The position numbers and the translations under genes were made by a program. Shown piece by piece: positions 9,655 through 18,508 of a stretch of DNA of 64,000 nt. Origin of the DNA: CAVTJL01 sp963752325 (GTDB lineage Bacteria > Pseudomonadota > Alphaproteobacteria > Geminicoccales > Geminicoccaceae); the NCBI GenBank assembly GCA_963752325.1, contig CAVVXU010000004.1, positions 496,001 to 560,000 of the forward strand, in the 5' to 3' direction. A model generated the notes under the pieces. It worked only from the letters and a program-made list of their open reading frames with translations. It had not been told where the DNA came from and did no database searches. Each line of letters starts with the position of its first letter. The stretch's first letter is position 1.

Positions 9655-11094
9655 CTACTTTGCCTGGAGCCGCAGGATCTCGTGACATACTCTGGCGCCT
9701 AGATATTCCGCTAAACTATGCGGCTTCACCTCGATGGTCCTACCAACCAGCTTGGCGATTCCTTGACCGACAAGAACTTCCCAGGGCTTGTTTGACATCA
9801 TGCCAACTAGGATATTCCGAATTGGTTTCAGGTCGAAATTCCTTCGATCGAGCCCGCCATCGACGAACGCCTTCATCTCCAGATGATATCTGTGGCCCGA
9901 GTTGGCCGCCGTCCAGTGAACGATTTGCGCCTTCATACGGTCCCAGTTCTGGCCCGTCGAGCAGAGAACGTCGTCACTCAACATAAGGTTCTCAGCTGAG
10001 CGGCAAGCTAGACGCATCCGAGTGACGCAACCCAGATCGTCAATGGCCAAGGGCTCTTCATCTCTATCCCGCAATGAAAATGCCCGCGCGTCGTCGTAGA
10101 CAGCTGTGATAATCTCATTGACCTCCTGCTCATATTCGTGGAGGTGAGCCACACCGTCAACAACACAAGGGTAGACTGTGAGGGCGCTCGCCGCAGATCG
10201 AACTGCCTGTTGCCAGATACGCTCATCATCCGTGCCCTCAACCAGCAGGATGGGCCTTTCATTAAACACATTCGAGAGCGGATGTGCGCCAAAGATCGGC
10301 AGTATGTTTCGGTCGATGTCGCTGACACGCTTGAAGCGAAGCTGGGTGTCTTGACGCCGCATGAATGCGACATTCACATCCGCGTGGGAAGAGAGGCCAG
10401 CAAGGAGTGCGGTGCTATGCGTAGCCAAAATGACGGTAATAGATCTATTCTTAACTGCCGCCGTGATGAACCGAGCAAGGCGAGCTTGTAGATCTGGATG
10501 AAGATGTACATCAGGCTCGTCGATAAGAAGAATGTTGTCAACGTTATTGTAACATTCGATGGAGAAGGATAATATTTCAATCGCAAGAGATATAAGCTCT
10601 GTCTCGCCACTACTGATTTCTTCCGGCGCCGTAGGCGTATTGCTGCCGCGTACGAGAATGTCGAAAATCTTGTCATTTGACCGCTTTATGATGATTCGAT
10701 CGAGCAGGGTATTGATCTGATCGACGATAGCGTCAAAGGTGCGAGGGACGTAGTCGGGCTTCAGCTGGTCTCGCTCGATCTCTCGGAGCGCCATGATCTC
10801 AAGCCGACGAAATAAGACCGTGCTCTGCTGGCGAAAATTCTCTGATAAATTCCGTCTTCTAGCCGTTGCCATCCAATGCTGACTCGCTGCCATCGAATGC
10901 TCGATTCCTGGCTCGTATGTCAGGGAGCCGCCGCGTTCGGGGCTGATATACCGCACGCTCCCAATCTCAGGCATACCACTCGCAGTGGCCTCGACTTCTT
11001 TTAGAAGGTGGCTTTTCCCGCAGCCATTCTTTCCGAGGATGACATTGAGGCGGCTCAGTCCGAGGATTTTAGAGCCGCCACCTGCAATGTCCAT
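9655..11094 (-). CDS. AAA (ABC/OLD-like) ATPase with TOPRIM/DUF4435-like C-terminal domain
   Basis: A 479-residue protein. Walker A is GKNGCGKSH (residues 21-29), the ABC signature is SSGETELISLA, Walker B is LLIDEPDVHLHPD and the switch is ILATHST. After the ATPase come LLVEGTDDERIW (TOPRIM Glu), LRDRDEE (DxD-type acidic motif) and CRSAENLML, as in TOPRIM/DUF4435 nuclease domains. OLD-type nucleases and the ATPase-DUF4435 pair of PARIS anti-phage systems share this layout, so an ATPase-gated nuclease is inferred. It is solitary, less GC-rich than its neighbours, and beside recombination debris. ATG at 11094 gives a short N-terminus before Walker A, as usual in the family. The exact subfamily is unsettled. 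Confidence 0.85.
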   Translation of the reverse strand: MDIAGGGSKILGLSRLNVILGKNGCGKSHLLKEVEATASGMPEIGSVRYISPERGGSLTYEPGIEHSMAASQHWMATARRRNLSENFRQQSTVLFRRLEIMALREIERDQLKPDYVPRTFDAIVDQINTLLDRIIIKRSNDKIFDILVRGSNTPTAPEEISSGETELISLAIEILSFSIECYNNVDNILLIDEPDVHLHPDLQARLARFITAAVKNRSITVILATHSTALLAGLSSHADVNVAFMRRQDTQLRFKRVSDIDRNILPIFGAHPLSNVFNERPILLVEGTDDERIWQQAVRSAASALTVYPCVVDGVAHLHEYEQEVNEIITAVYDDARAFSLRDRDEEPLAIDDLGCVTRMRLACRSAENLMLSDDVLCSTGQNWDRMKAQIVHWTAANSGHRYHLEMKAFVDGGLDRRNFDLKPIRNILVGMMSNKPWEVLVGQGIAKLVGRTIEVKPHSLAEYLGARVCHEILRLQAK

Positions 11095-11400
11095 TGTCGC
11101 TAGGTTCCTGAGATGATGAGTTGGGGAGCGCGTCGGCCTGAGGCGCGTCGACCTCGCTCTTAGCCATCGAAGGCACGTTCTTCAACCAGAGACGCTTTGG
11201 CGCCTGGGAGAGTTTTCGGGAGTGACGGCGACACTCAAGGAAGGAAGTTGCGCTACCGATGCGTTAAATTGCCCCGTTGCGGTCGGGTGGACTGCTGTAA
11301 CCGGACGCTCTGCTTGAGCGTTCAGGCGGATCAGGGGTGGAGTGCCCGGCCAGAGAGTTCGCGCCTAGGATAAGGGAGCTGGATCCTACCGCGAAGCACC
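11095..11400. other. Gene-free stretch
   Basis: About 306 bases between the AAA-TOPRIM gene and a DUF2283 gene. No open frame with a recognisable product and no tRNA or repeat was found. It must hold the promoter of the AAA-TOPRIM gene, but no clear -35/-10 pair stands out. Confidence 0.4.
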
Positions 11401-11592
11401 TCAGGAGTTCGGCTCGACGATCTCGAAGTCGATGCCCCGCAGCCGCTCGGTCGGGATGCGGCGGCTGATGGACAGCATCTCCAGCCCCACATCGCGCTCG
11501 GCCGCATCATAGTCCAGCACCAACCCCGGGCTCACTTCTTCCGACTCTACAATCGGCATGTCATTGAACCGGATGAGGGCGGTGTCGGCCAT
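11401..11592 (-). CDS. DUF2283 family small protein
   Basis: A small protein of 63 residues matching the DUF2283 pattern: ALIRFND, then SEEVSPGLVLDYD, then VGLEMLSIS. Family members are 65-75 residues long, of unknown function, and often found near mobile DNA or toxin-antitoxin genes. The usual N-terminal strand (KIxxDP) is encoded upstream in frame as PKIHLDP, at 11593-11613. The codon before it is ATA (11614-11616), with GGAG about eight bases upstream. The original start may therefore have been ATG at 11616 and be changed here. ATG 11592 would give a shortened protein. Confidence 0.75.
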   Translation of the reverse strand: MADTALIRFNDMPIVESEEVSPGLVLDYDAAERDVGLEMLSISRRIPTERLRGIDFEIVEPNS

Positions 11593-11907
11593 CGGATCGA
11601 GGTGGATCTTCGGTATCAGGGTCTCCGTTCCGGGTGACGTTCCTTGCCGTCGAGGGCAGCGGTCGCGACACGAACGAATTCAGTCGCATCGGCATCGACG
11701 ATAGGTAGCGTCCGGCCACCGCGCTCGGCAAGGCATCCGAATGTGCGGCGCAGGGCCGGGGCCACTCGAGCTTGATCGTCCGTTGCAGGCCTGGAGAACG
11801 AGGACGTGTGCACGAACGAATTCGATCAACTCTCGATTGACAATCGGCTTTACATCCTATAAATGAAAGAAATGCCTTCCGTCTACCCGTCCCGTTCCCC
11901 CGCCTCG

Positions 11908-12510
11908 ATGCCCGCGGCCCGCACCGTGCGGCTGGCCCGGCAGGCTCGCCGGCGGCATGACGCCCGCCGAGGTCGCCAGGCACGAGGGCACGGACGAGGC
12001 CGAGATTCTCGCGCTCCTCGCTGACGAGAAGTTTCAGGAACACGTCGCCTACTACCGGCGCGAGGCCGAGCTGCCCGAGGACGAGCGCGAAGAGCTCCTG
12101 ATCAGGACTGCACTCGCCAGCCTCCAGCACCTCGCCGACATGGGCGACACCAAAGCTCTTTTGTTCCTCACCTACGAGGGCAATCGCGGACGCCATCCGG
12201 AAAACCGCCTGCGCCATCTGGCGCCGCGGATGAGCGACCGCCGACCCGGGCTGCGCGGCTGGGACGACCTGGACCCGAGCTGGAGCCGGGGGCCGACGCC
12301 GGCCTGTCGCAGCCCTCCATCCAGGCGTCGAAAAATCCCGTCGCCGCCGAGCTTGTCTCGGATCTGCTCGCCTTCGCCCGGAGCAACCCGGACGTGGCCG
12401 ACTGGATCCTGCGCTACGCCGAGAGCCGCCAGGCCCTGCTGGGAGAGAGCGGGGCCGGGGCGGTGGAGGAGCAGAGAAGAATGAGAGAGGAGAAGGGCAG
12501 CAAAGGATAG
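11908..12510 (+). CDS. Hypothetical protein with possible N-terminal helix-turn-helix
   Basis: I do not recognise this protein. It reads clearly from ATG 11957 (MTPAEVARHEG) and, after a frame break near 12270, continues as ASKNPVAAELVSDLL and WILRYAESRQALL to TAG at 12508-12510, giving 184 or more residues. Upstream codons MPAARTVRLARQA from ATG 11908 join it if one extra base near 11942 is removed. The N-terminal helices (TPAEVARHEGTDEAEILALL) resemble a DNA-binding or phage-packaging small-subunit helix-turn-helix, but there is no decisive motif. It stands next to the hairpin repeat cluster. Confidence 0.5.
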
Positions 12511-12546
12511 CGAAAGAAGAACAAGCCGACCGCACTCCCCACGGGT

Positions 12547-12850
12547 CATGCCCCGCCTTGAGCGGGGGATCAACTGGCGGTCGTGACGCGACACCAGCGT
12601 GGCCAGCCTCCACCTGTTGGCCCCCCGATCAAGTCGGGGGGCGACGAGGGAGAGGTGCGTCGCGCACGGTTTTTCTTGTCACCCGCCCGGCTTGACCGGC
12701 GCGGTCAGGTGGCGGGGACTACGCGACTCCTTCCCGTCGCGCCGCGTCACCTGATCCCCCGGTCGGAGCCGGGGGATGACGGAAGAAGCGCGTCCTCGCG
12801 TCGCCTCGCCCCTTCTTGTCACCCTCGTGCCCCGACACGAGGGCCCATGA
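12547..12850. repeat. Cluster of five REP-like hairpin elements
   Basis: Five imperfect palindromes occur in about 300 gene-free bases, all GC stems with 5-6-base loops. Stem pairs are CCCCGC/GCGGGG (12551-12567), CCCCCCGA/TCGGGGGG (12621-12641), CCGG/CCGG with loop cttga (12687-12699), ATCCCCCGG/CCGGGGGAT (12754-12777) and CCCTCGTG/CACGAGGG (12822-12843). TTCTTGTCACCC precedes the third and fifth units, and ATGAC follows the fourth and fifth. The stems differ in sequence but keep the same layout, like REP/BIME elements of alphaproteobacterial intergenic DNA. The rest of 12511-12936 holds no gene. Confidence 0.75.
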
Positions 12851-12936
12851 CGCCCCCTGGCGCGCTCTCGCGAGCCGGGGCACGGCCCCCGCTCGGACCG
12901 CGCCATCGAGGGCAGGGGGCGCCGCACCCGGGCGCC

Positions 12937-14098
12937 TCAGCCGGCCTTGGCCGCGCCGTGCTGCACCTGGTAGCGCGCCATCACGCCTGCATCCGGCTCG
13001 GCGCCTAGTCCGGGGCCGGTGGGCAACAGCGCCTCGCCGCCCTCGAGCTTCAGGAACGGGCCGCAGAGCTCGGACCTGAGCGGGTTCTCCTGCACGTCCA
13101 CCTCGAGCAGGCCCTGGCCGCCCGCGGCCGCAAGGAGGTGCGTCGGCGGCCAGGAGGCCCACCGCCCCGCCCAGATAGTGGGGGCAGTAGGTGACACCGG
13201 CGGCGATGGCGGCCCGCGCCACGGGCAGGCAGCCCGAGATGCCGCCCCACTTGCAGGCGTCGGGCTGAAGATAGGCGAGGGAGCCGCTCGCCACCGCCTC
13301 GGCGAAGTCGGGTCTCGCCGCGCAGGTTCTCGCCGGCCGAGAGCGGCACGCCCACCGCGGCCACGGCGCGCCATTCGTCCCAGGGCCGGTCGGCCGCGAG
13401 CGGCTCCTCGAGCCAGACGAGGCCGCGATCGGCCATCGCCTGGGCCATGGCGCAGGCCTCGTCCCGGTCCCAGCGCTGGTTGGCGTCCACCATGAAGCGC
13501 TCGCCCGGCTCGGAGCGTGCCGTGGGCAGCCTCGAGCGCCTGAAGGTCGGCTTCGCGCCCGAAGCCGATTTTCATCTTGAAGGCCCGAAAGCCCTGCTCG
13601 CGGCTGGCCTCGATGATGCCGGGCGCCAGCTTGGGATCGATGCCCGAGGCATAGGCCGGCACGCTCGCCGCGCTTCGAGCCCAGGAGCCGGTGCAGCGGC
13701 TGGCCGGCACGGCGCGCCGCAAGGTCCCAAAGGGCAATGTCGAGCCCCGCCGCCACCTGGGAGACGGGCCCGGGCTCGCCCGCCTGGAGGCCCAGCACGT
13801 GGCAGCGCCGGCTGAGCCAGTCAAAGGCCGCCTCGGGCGCCATCGCCGCCTCGGCCAGGAGCCAGGGTGCCACGACCTCGATCGCGAGCCTCGCCCGGTG
13901 CTCGGCACCGCAGGTCGGGAAGTTGCACCAGATCTCGCCCCAGCCATGGGCACCCTCCTCGTCCTCGACGCGGAGGATCACCGAGGGCCGGCTGGTCATG
14001 GCGCCGAAGGAGGTCTGCACGGGCCGGGCGAGGGGGAAGCGGAGAACGAAGGCCTCGATGCGGGCGAGGCGGGCAGGCGGGGGAAGATCGGCGGTCAT
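12937..14098 (-). CDS. Mandelate racemase/muconate lactonizing family enzyme (four frame breaks)
   Basis: A complete enolase-superfamily enzyme can be followed from ATG 14098 (MTADLPPPARLARIEAF) to TGA 12937 across breaks near 13675, 13515, 13320 and 13140. All active-site segments are present: FKMKIG (KxK), MVDANQRW (Asp), WLEEPL (Glu), SAGENL (Glu), QPDACKWGG (Asp) and CPHYLGG (His). The KxK plus His-Asp set is that of the mandelate racemase group, which abstracts a proton alpha to a carboxylate. It is divergent from two sugar ABC permeases at 14365, so a role in sugar-acid catabolism is inferred. The unbroken active-site set argues that the breaks are sequence errors. Confidence 0.85.
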
Positions 14099-14364
14099 CG
14101 GCTCTGGCCCGTTCGTTATGGTCGGTGACGGTTGGGGCCAAGGCGAAGCACGGCCGCGGCGCGCTCGGCAAGCGGTTGCTCGCCCGGGCGGCATGGTGCA
14201 GGATGCACAAAATGCGGGGTCCTCGGACCCGCGCACGTCGGCAGAGGTCAGTCAGGGAGCATCGCTAGACATGTCAGCGATGGGGCTCGAATCGAGGGGC
14301 GCAGAGCCGCCTGTTGCCGGCGCAGCGTCTCGCCTCCCCGCTCTCCGGCTAGGCGGGGCATCCC

Positions 14365-15318
14365 GTGGCGACGCGGACCGAGACGCTCGACTATCACCGC
14401 CGGCCGACCAGCCGGCTGTCCCGGTTTCTCGACAACAAGACCGTCCTGATCATTCTCTGCATGCTGCCCGCGGCCGGGCTGATGCTGATCTTCCTCACCT
14501 ATCCGCTGGGGCTGGGCGTGTGGCTGGCCTTCACCGACACGCGGATCGGCCGCGCCGGCGAGTTCATCGGCCTCGACAACTACACCTCGCTGTTCGCCGA
14601 CCGGATCTTCTGGCTCGCGGTCTTCAACACGCTCGTCTACACCATCGTCGCGACAGTCGGAAAGTTCGGCCTCGGCCTCTGGCTGGCCATGATCCTCAAC
14701 AACAACCTGCCGTTCAAGTCGATCATCCGGGCGCTGATCCTGGTGCCCTGGATCGTGCCCACGGTCCTCTCGGCCATCGCCTTCTGGTGGATCTACGATC
14801 CCCAGTTCTCGATCATCTCCTACCTTCTCGTCGACGTGCTGCACTGGCGCAGCACCTATGTCGACTTCCTCGGCGAGCCGTGGAACGCCCGCTTCTCGCT
14901 GATCGTGGCCAATATCTGGCGCGGCATCCCCTTCGTCGCGATCTGCCTCCTGGCGGGCCTGCAGACGATCTCGCCCTCGCTCTACGAGGCGGCGATGCTG
15001 GACGGCGCCTCGCCCTGGCAGCGCTTCCGCCACGTCACCTTCCCGATGCTGATGCCGATCCTCGCGATCGTGCTGACCTTCTCGGTGATCTTCACCTTCA
15101 GCGACTTCCAGCTCGTCTACGCGATCACGCGCGGCGGGCCGGTCAACTCGACCCATCTCATGGCGACGCTGGCCTTCCAGCGGGCGATCCCGGGCGGCCA
15201 GCTGGGCGAGGGCTCCGCCATCGCGGTGGCGATGATCCCCTTCCTCGTCTTCGCCACAGTCTTCAGCTACTTCGCGCTGGCGCGGCGCAAGTGGCAGCAG
15301 GGAGGCCAGGATGACTGA
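14365..15318 (+). CDS. Sugar ABC transporter permease (MalF/UgpA type)
   Basis: An intact 317-residue inner-membrane permease with about six transmembrane segments. The ATPase-docking EAA loop is EAAMLDGASPWQRFRHVTFP. The start is GTG 14365 (VATRTETLDY). The stop overlaps the next permease start at 15311 by 8 bases, so the two are translationally coupled and form a heterodimeric channel. No binding protein or ATPase gene lies beside them, which is unusual for a carbohydrate importer; those parts may be encoded elsewhere or have been lost. The promoter should lie in the 266-base interval shared with the divergent enolase-superfamily gene. Confidence 0.92.
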   Translation: MATRTETLDYHRRPTSRLSRFLDNKTVLIILCMLPAAGLMLIFLTYPLGLGVWLAFTDTRIGRAGEFIGLDNYTSLFADRIFWLAVFNTLVYTIVATVGKFGLGLWLAMILNNNLPFKSIIRALILVPWIVPTVLSAIAFWWIYDPQFSIISYLLVDVLHWRSTYVDFLGEPWNARFSLIVANIWRGIPFVAICLLAGLQTISPSLYEAAMLDGASPWQRFRHVTFPMLMPILAIVLTFSVIFTFSDFQLVYAITRGGPVNSTHLMATLAFQRAIPGGQLGEGSAIAVAMIPFLVFATVFSYFALARRKWQQGGQDD

Positions 15319-16223
15319 CGCCGCCGTCGCCGCCGCGCAGAGGCCGCCGCCGACGGCGGCCGAGCGGCGAGGGCATGATCCAGTGGGAATCGCTGCCCCG
15401 CCGGCTCGTGACCGTCTACCTGCCGCTCTGCCTGCTTCATGATCGTGCTGCTCTTCCCCTTCTATTGGATGGCGATCACCGCCGTCAAGTCGAACGAGGA
15501 GCTCTACGACTACAAGGACCACAACCCCTTCTGGGTGAGCTCGCCGACGCTCGCCAACATCAAGAAGCTGCTCTTCGAGACCGACTATCCGCAGTGGCTC
15601 ACCGTCACCATGACCGTGGCGATCGCCTCGACGCGTTCTGGCGCTCTTCGCGAGCGTGCTCGCGGCCTACGCGATCCAGCGGCTCCGCTTCAACGGCTCG
15701 CAGTGGGTGGGGCTCGGCATCTACCTGGCCTATCTCGTGCCGCCGACGATCCTCTTCATCCCGCTGGCGACGATGGTCTTCAAGCTCGGGCTCTACGACA
15801 GCCCGATGGCGCTGATCCTCACCTATCCCGACCTTCCTCATCCCGTTCTGCACGTGGCTGCTGATCGGCTACTTCAAGTCCATCCCCTACGAGCTCGAGG
15901 AGTGCGCCCTGATCGACGGCGCCTCGCGCCTGCAGATCCTCTGGCGCATCACGCTGCCGCTCGCCGTGCCGGGCCTGATCTCGGCCGGCATCTTCGCCTT
16001 CACGCTCTCCTGGAACGAGTTCATCTACGCGCTGGCCTTCATCCAGTCGACCGAGAAGAAGACCGTGCCGGTGGCGGTCCTGACCCAGCTCGTCGAGGGC
16101 GACGTCTATCACTGGGGCTCGCTCATGGCCGGCGCCCTGCTGGGCTCCGTCCCCGTCGCGATCTTCTATTCGTTCTTCGTCGAGTACTACGTCTCGAGCC
16201 TGACGGGTGCGGTGAAGGAATAA
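15311..16223 (+). CDS. Sugar ABC transporter permease (MalG/UgpE type; several frame breaks)
   Basis: The second permease of the carbohydrate importer. It reads from ATG 15311 (MTDAAVAAAQ) through breaks near 15365, 15438, 15632 and 15829 to TAA at 16223. The recovered product contains IVLLFPFYWMAITAVKS, WVGLGIYLAYLVPPTILF, an EAA-type loop ECALIDGASRLQILWRITLP, and a C-terminus ending SSLTGAVKE, all typical of MalG-like subunits. Each break is repaired by removing one C or G (for example ctg[c]ttcatg), so the gene is probably whole in the organism. It pairs with the upstream permease. Confidence 0.85.
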
Positions 16224-16316
16224 GGGGCTCGGTCTGTCGGGCCCGCCGGGGGCCACTGACCCCGTCGAGATCCGGCTTGCCCGGCGATCGGTTCCCGCCG
16301 CTCGAGAGCAGCCGGC

Positions 16317-17588
16317 TCAGCCCAGCCCTGGCCAAGGCCCGAGGCGGAGCAGGAACACAAGGGCGCCGGCCAGCAGCGAGAGCGTGAGCCCGAGCCAGGC
16401 GAGGAGCGCGGTGCGGCCGCCGGCGATGGCGGTGACGATGCCGGCCTTGACGACGGCATTGGACGCGATCGCCAGGAGGATGGCGCCGATGGCGATGTTG
16501 AAGGCCATGCCGCCGGCGGCGAGCTCGGCGCCGGAGAGTGTCACAGCGTCGACGTCGGCGAGGCCGGCCACGATCGAGACGACATAGAGGCCGGCAGCAC
16601 CCAGGCGGTCGTGCAGGCTCCGGGCGAGGATGAGGATCAGCGCCAGGGCGATGCCCATGTTGATGGCCGCGCCCAGATGGAAGACGCCTGCCGGCACCGT
16701 CGCGGACGGCGTGTCGGCGCGAGCGAGCCGGAGGAGCAGGAGAACCAGGGCGATGCCGGTCACGATCATCGCCGCCAGCGCCGGCGCCATGGAGCGCGCG
16801 AGGTCCTGGTCGACCAGGGCGGCGATGACCCCGACCCGGGCATAGGTCACGGTGGTGGCCATCACGATGCCGGCGCCGAGGGTGGTGGCGAGGCCCGGCT
16901 GGTCGCGGGCCTGCCGGGCGAGGCTGATGCTGGTCGCCGTGGAGGACACCATGCCGCCCGCTACCGCGGCGAAGAGGATGCCCCTGCCAGGGCCCAAGAG
17001 CTTGATGGCGACGTAGGCCGCGAGCGAGACGGCGGCGATGATCGTGACGAAGCTCCAGAGGCGGAACGGGTTGATCGCCTCATAGGGGCCGAAGCCCCGA
17101 TCCGGCAGCATCGGCAGGATCACGACGGCGATGAGCAGGAGCTGCAGGCCGCCGAACAGCTCCTCTCGCTCGAGGCGGACCAGCCAACCGTGGAGCGGCG
17201 CCTTCAGGCTCAGCACCCAGGCGGCAAGGACGGCGGCAGCGCCGGCCGCCACCGGCTGCCCTGTCGTGGCGAGGGCACCCAGGAGATAGGTCAGGAGGCA
17301 GGCGACGAGCGTGGTCGAGCCGATATCGGGCGAGCGCAGCCAGGACTGCCAGGCACGGAGCAGCAGCACGGCCACCACGCCGATGGCGCCCGCGGCCATG
17401 ACCAGGGCGCCGGCCCGGCCGCCGATGAGCCCGCTGACGCCACCGGCAAGACCGATCAGGACGATCGTGCGCACGCCCGCGACGCGCGAGCCCTCGGGAT
17501 CCTCGCGGCGCCGCCAGCCGCGCTCCACGCCGATCACGACGCCGACGAAGAGCGCCACCGCGAGGCCGACCAGGGGTGTGTGGTCCAT
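16317..17588 (-). CDS. MgtC/SapB-like membrane protein with DUF4010 domain
   Basis: A very hydrophobic protein of about 423 residues with 12 or so membrane segments. The N-terminus (LFVGVVIGVERGWRRRE, then VAGVRTIVLIGLAGG) is the MgtC/SapB signature; the remainder matches the DUF4010 extension. Proteins of this arrangement are conserved inner-membrane proteins of unknown function, perhaps linked to Mg2+ or stress responses. ATG 17588 (MDHTPLVGL) is preferred to an upstream GTG at 17603 because it starts directly before the first membrane helix. It lies between a sugar permease gene and the polyamine importer, convergent with the former. Confidence 0.85.
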   Translation of the reverse strand: MDHTPLVGLAVALFVGVVIGVERGWRRREDPEGSRVAGVRTIVLIGLAGGVSGLIGGRAGALVMAAGAIGVVAVLLLRAWQSWLRSPDIGSTTLVACLLTYLLGALATTGQPVAAGAAAVLAAWVLSLKAPLHGWLVRLEREELFGGLQLLLIAVVILPMLPDRGFGPYEAINPFRLWSFVTIIAAVSLAAYVAIKLLGPGRGILFAAVAGGMVSSTATSISLARQARDQPGLATTLGAGIVMATTVTYARVGVIAALVDQDLARSMAPALAAMIVTGIALVLLLLRLARADTPSATVPAGVFHLGAAINMGIALALILILARSLHDRLGAAGLYVVSIVAGLADVDAVTLSGAELAAGGMAFNIAIGAILLAIASNAVVKAGIVTAIAGGRTALLAWLGLTLSLLAGALVFLLRLGPWPGLG

Positions 17589-17705
17589 TGCGATCCCAAC
17601 CACAGCGGGCTCTACCTGCTATGGGCCCGTCACCGGCATTGTAGCCGCCGCGAGGCCCGAGGTGGTCGCAGGGCGGGGACAGGAGCGTGATTTTCGCCCC
17701 GACGC

Positions 17706-18508
17706 TCAGCCCGCGGCGGCGGCCCGGAGCAGGTGCCGCTTCTGCACGAGGGAGGCGATGATGACCCCCAGCGTCACGACGGCCACGAGGATGGTCGAGA
17801 TGGCGTTGATCTCGGGCGTCACGCCGAGGCGGACCTGGCTGTAGATGCGCATCGGCAGGGTCGTGGCGCCGGGCCCGGTGGTGAAGCTCGCGATCACGAG
17901 GTCGTCGAGCGAGAGCGTGAAGGCCAGGAGCCAGCCGCCGACGAGGGCAGGGGCGATGAGCGGCAGGGTGACGAGCAGGAAGGTCCGCAGCGGCGGCGCC
18001 CCCAGGTCCATCGCCGCCTCCTCGAGCGAGCGGTCGAAGGTGAGGAGGCGCGACTGGACGACGACCGCCACGTAGCAGAGCGAGAAGGTCGTGTGCGCGA
18101 TCGCGATCGTCCAATAGCCGCGCGCCACGTCGAGCGAGACGAAGAGCAGCAGCAGCGAGAGGCCGAGGATCACGTCCGGCATGACGAGCGGGGCGTAGAT
18201 CATGCCGGTGAAGAGCGGTGCGGCCGCGGAACAGGCCCATGCGCACCAGGACGATGCCGGCGAGCGTGCCCAGCACCAGCGCCAGCGTCGAGCTCAGGAG
18301 GGCGATCCGCAAGGTCGTCCAGACCGAATCGAGCATCTGGCCGTCCTGGAGCAGCGTCGCGTACCAGTGCAGCGAGAATCCGCCCCAGACGGTGACCAGC
18401 CTCGAGGCGTTGAACGAGTAGATGACGAGGATCAGGATCGGGCAGGTAGAGAAAGGCGAAGCCCAGGGTCAGCGAGGTCGCGGTGACGGCGGTGAAGCCG
18501 CGGCGCAT
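17706..18508 (-). CDS. potC: Putrescine/spermidine ABC permease PotC/PotI (two frame breaks)
   Basis: The second permease of the polyamine importer. It starts at ATG 18508 (MRRGFTAVTATSLTLGFAF), passes breaks near 18443 and 18228, and ends at 17706. The main uninterrupted part holds IYAPLVMPDVILGLSLLLLF and the ATPase-contact loop SLEEAAMDLGAPPLRTFLLV, characteristic of PotC/PotI. Its ATG overlaps the expected TGA of the upstream permease gene (TGATG), so the two are coupled. It is last in a four-gene minus-strand operon with potF, potA and potB. Confidence 0.87.

Noticed and set aside
11908..12510. Phage terminase small subunit
   Set aside because: The helix-turn-helix-like start is suggestive, but no terminase large subunit, portal or other phage gene lies nearby.
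12547..12850. CRISPR array
   Set aside because: The hairpin units differ in stem sequence, are irregularly spaced and lack identical repeats; no cas genes nearby.
14248..15522. Long minus-strand open frame opposite the sugar permease
   Set aside because: Low-complexity charged composition and antisense to a permease with clear membrane helices and an EAA loop; a shadow frame.
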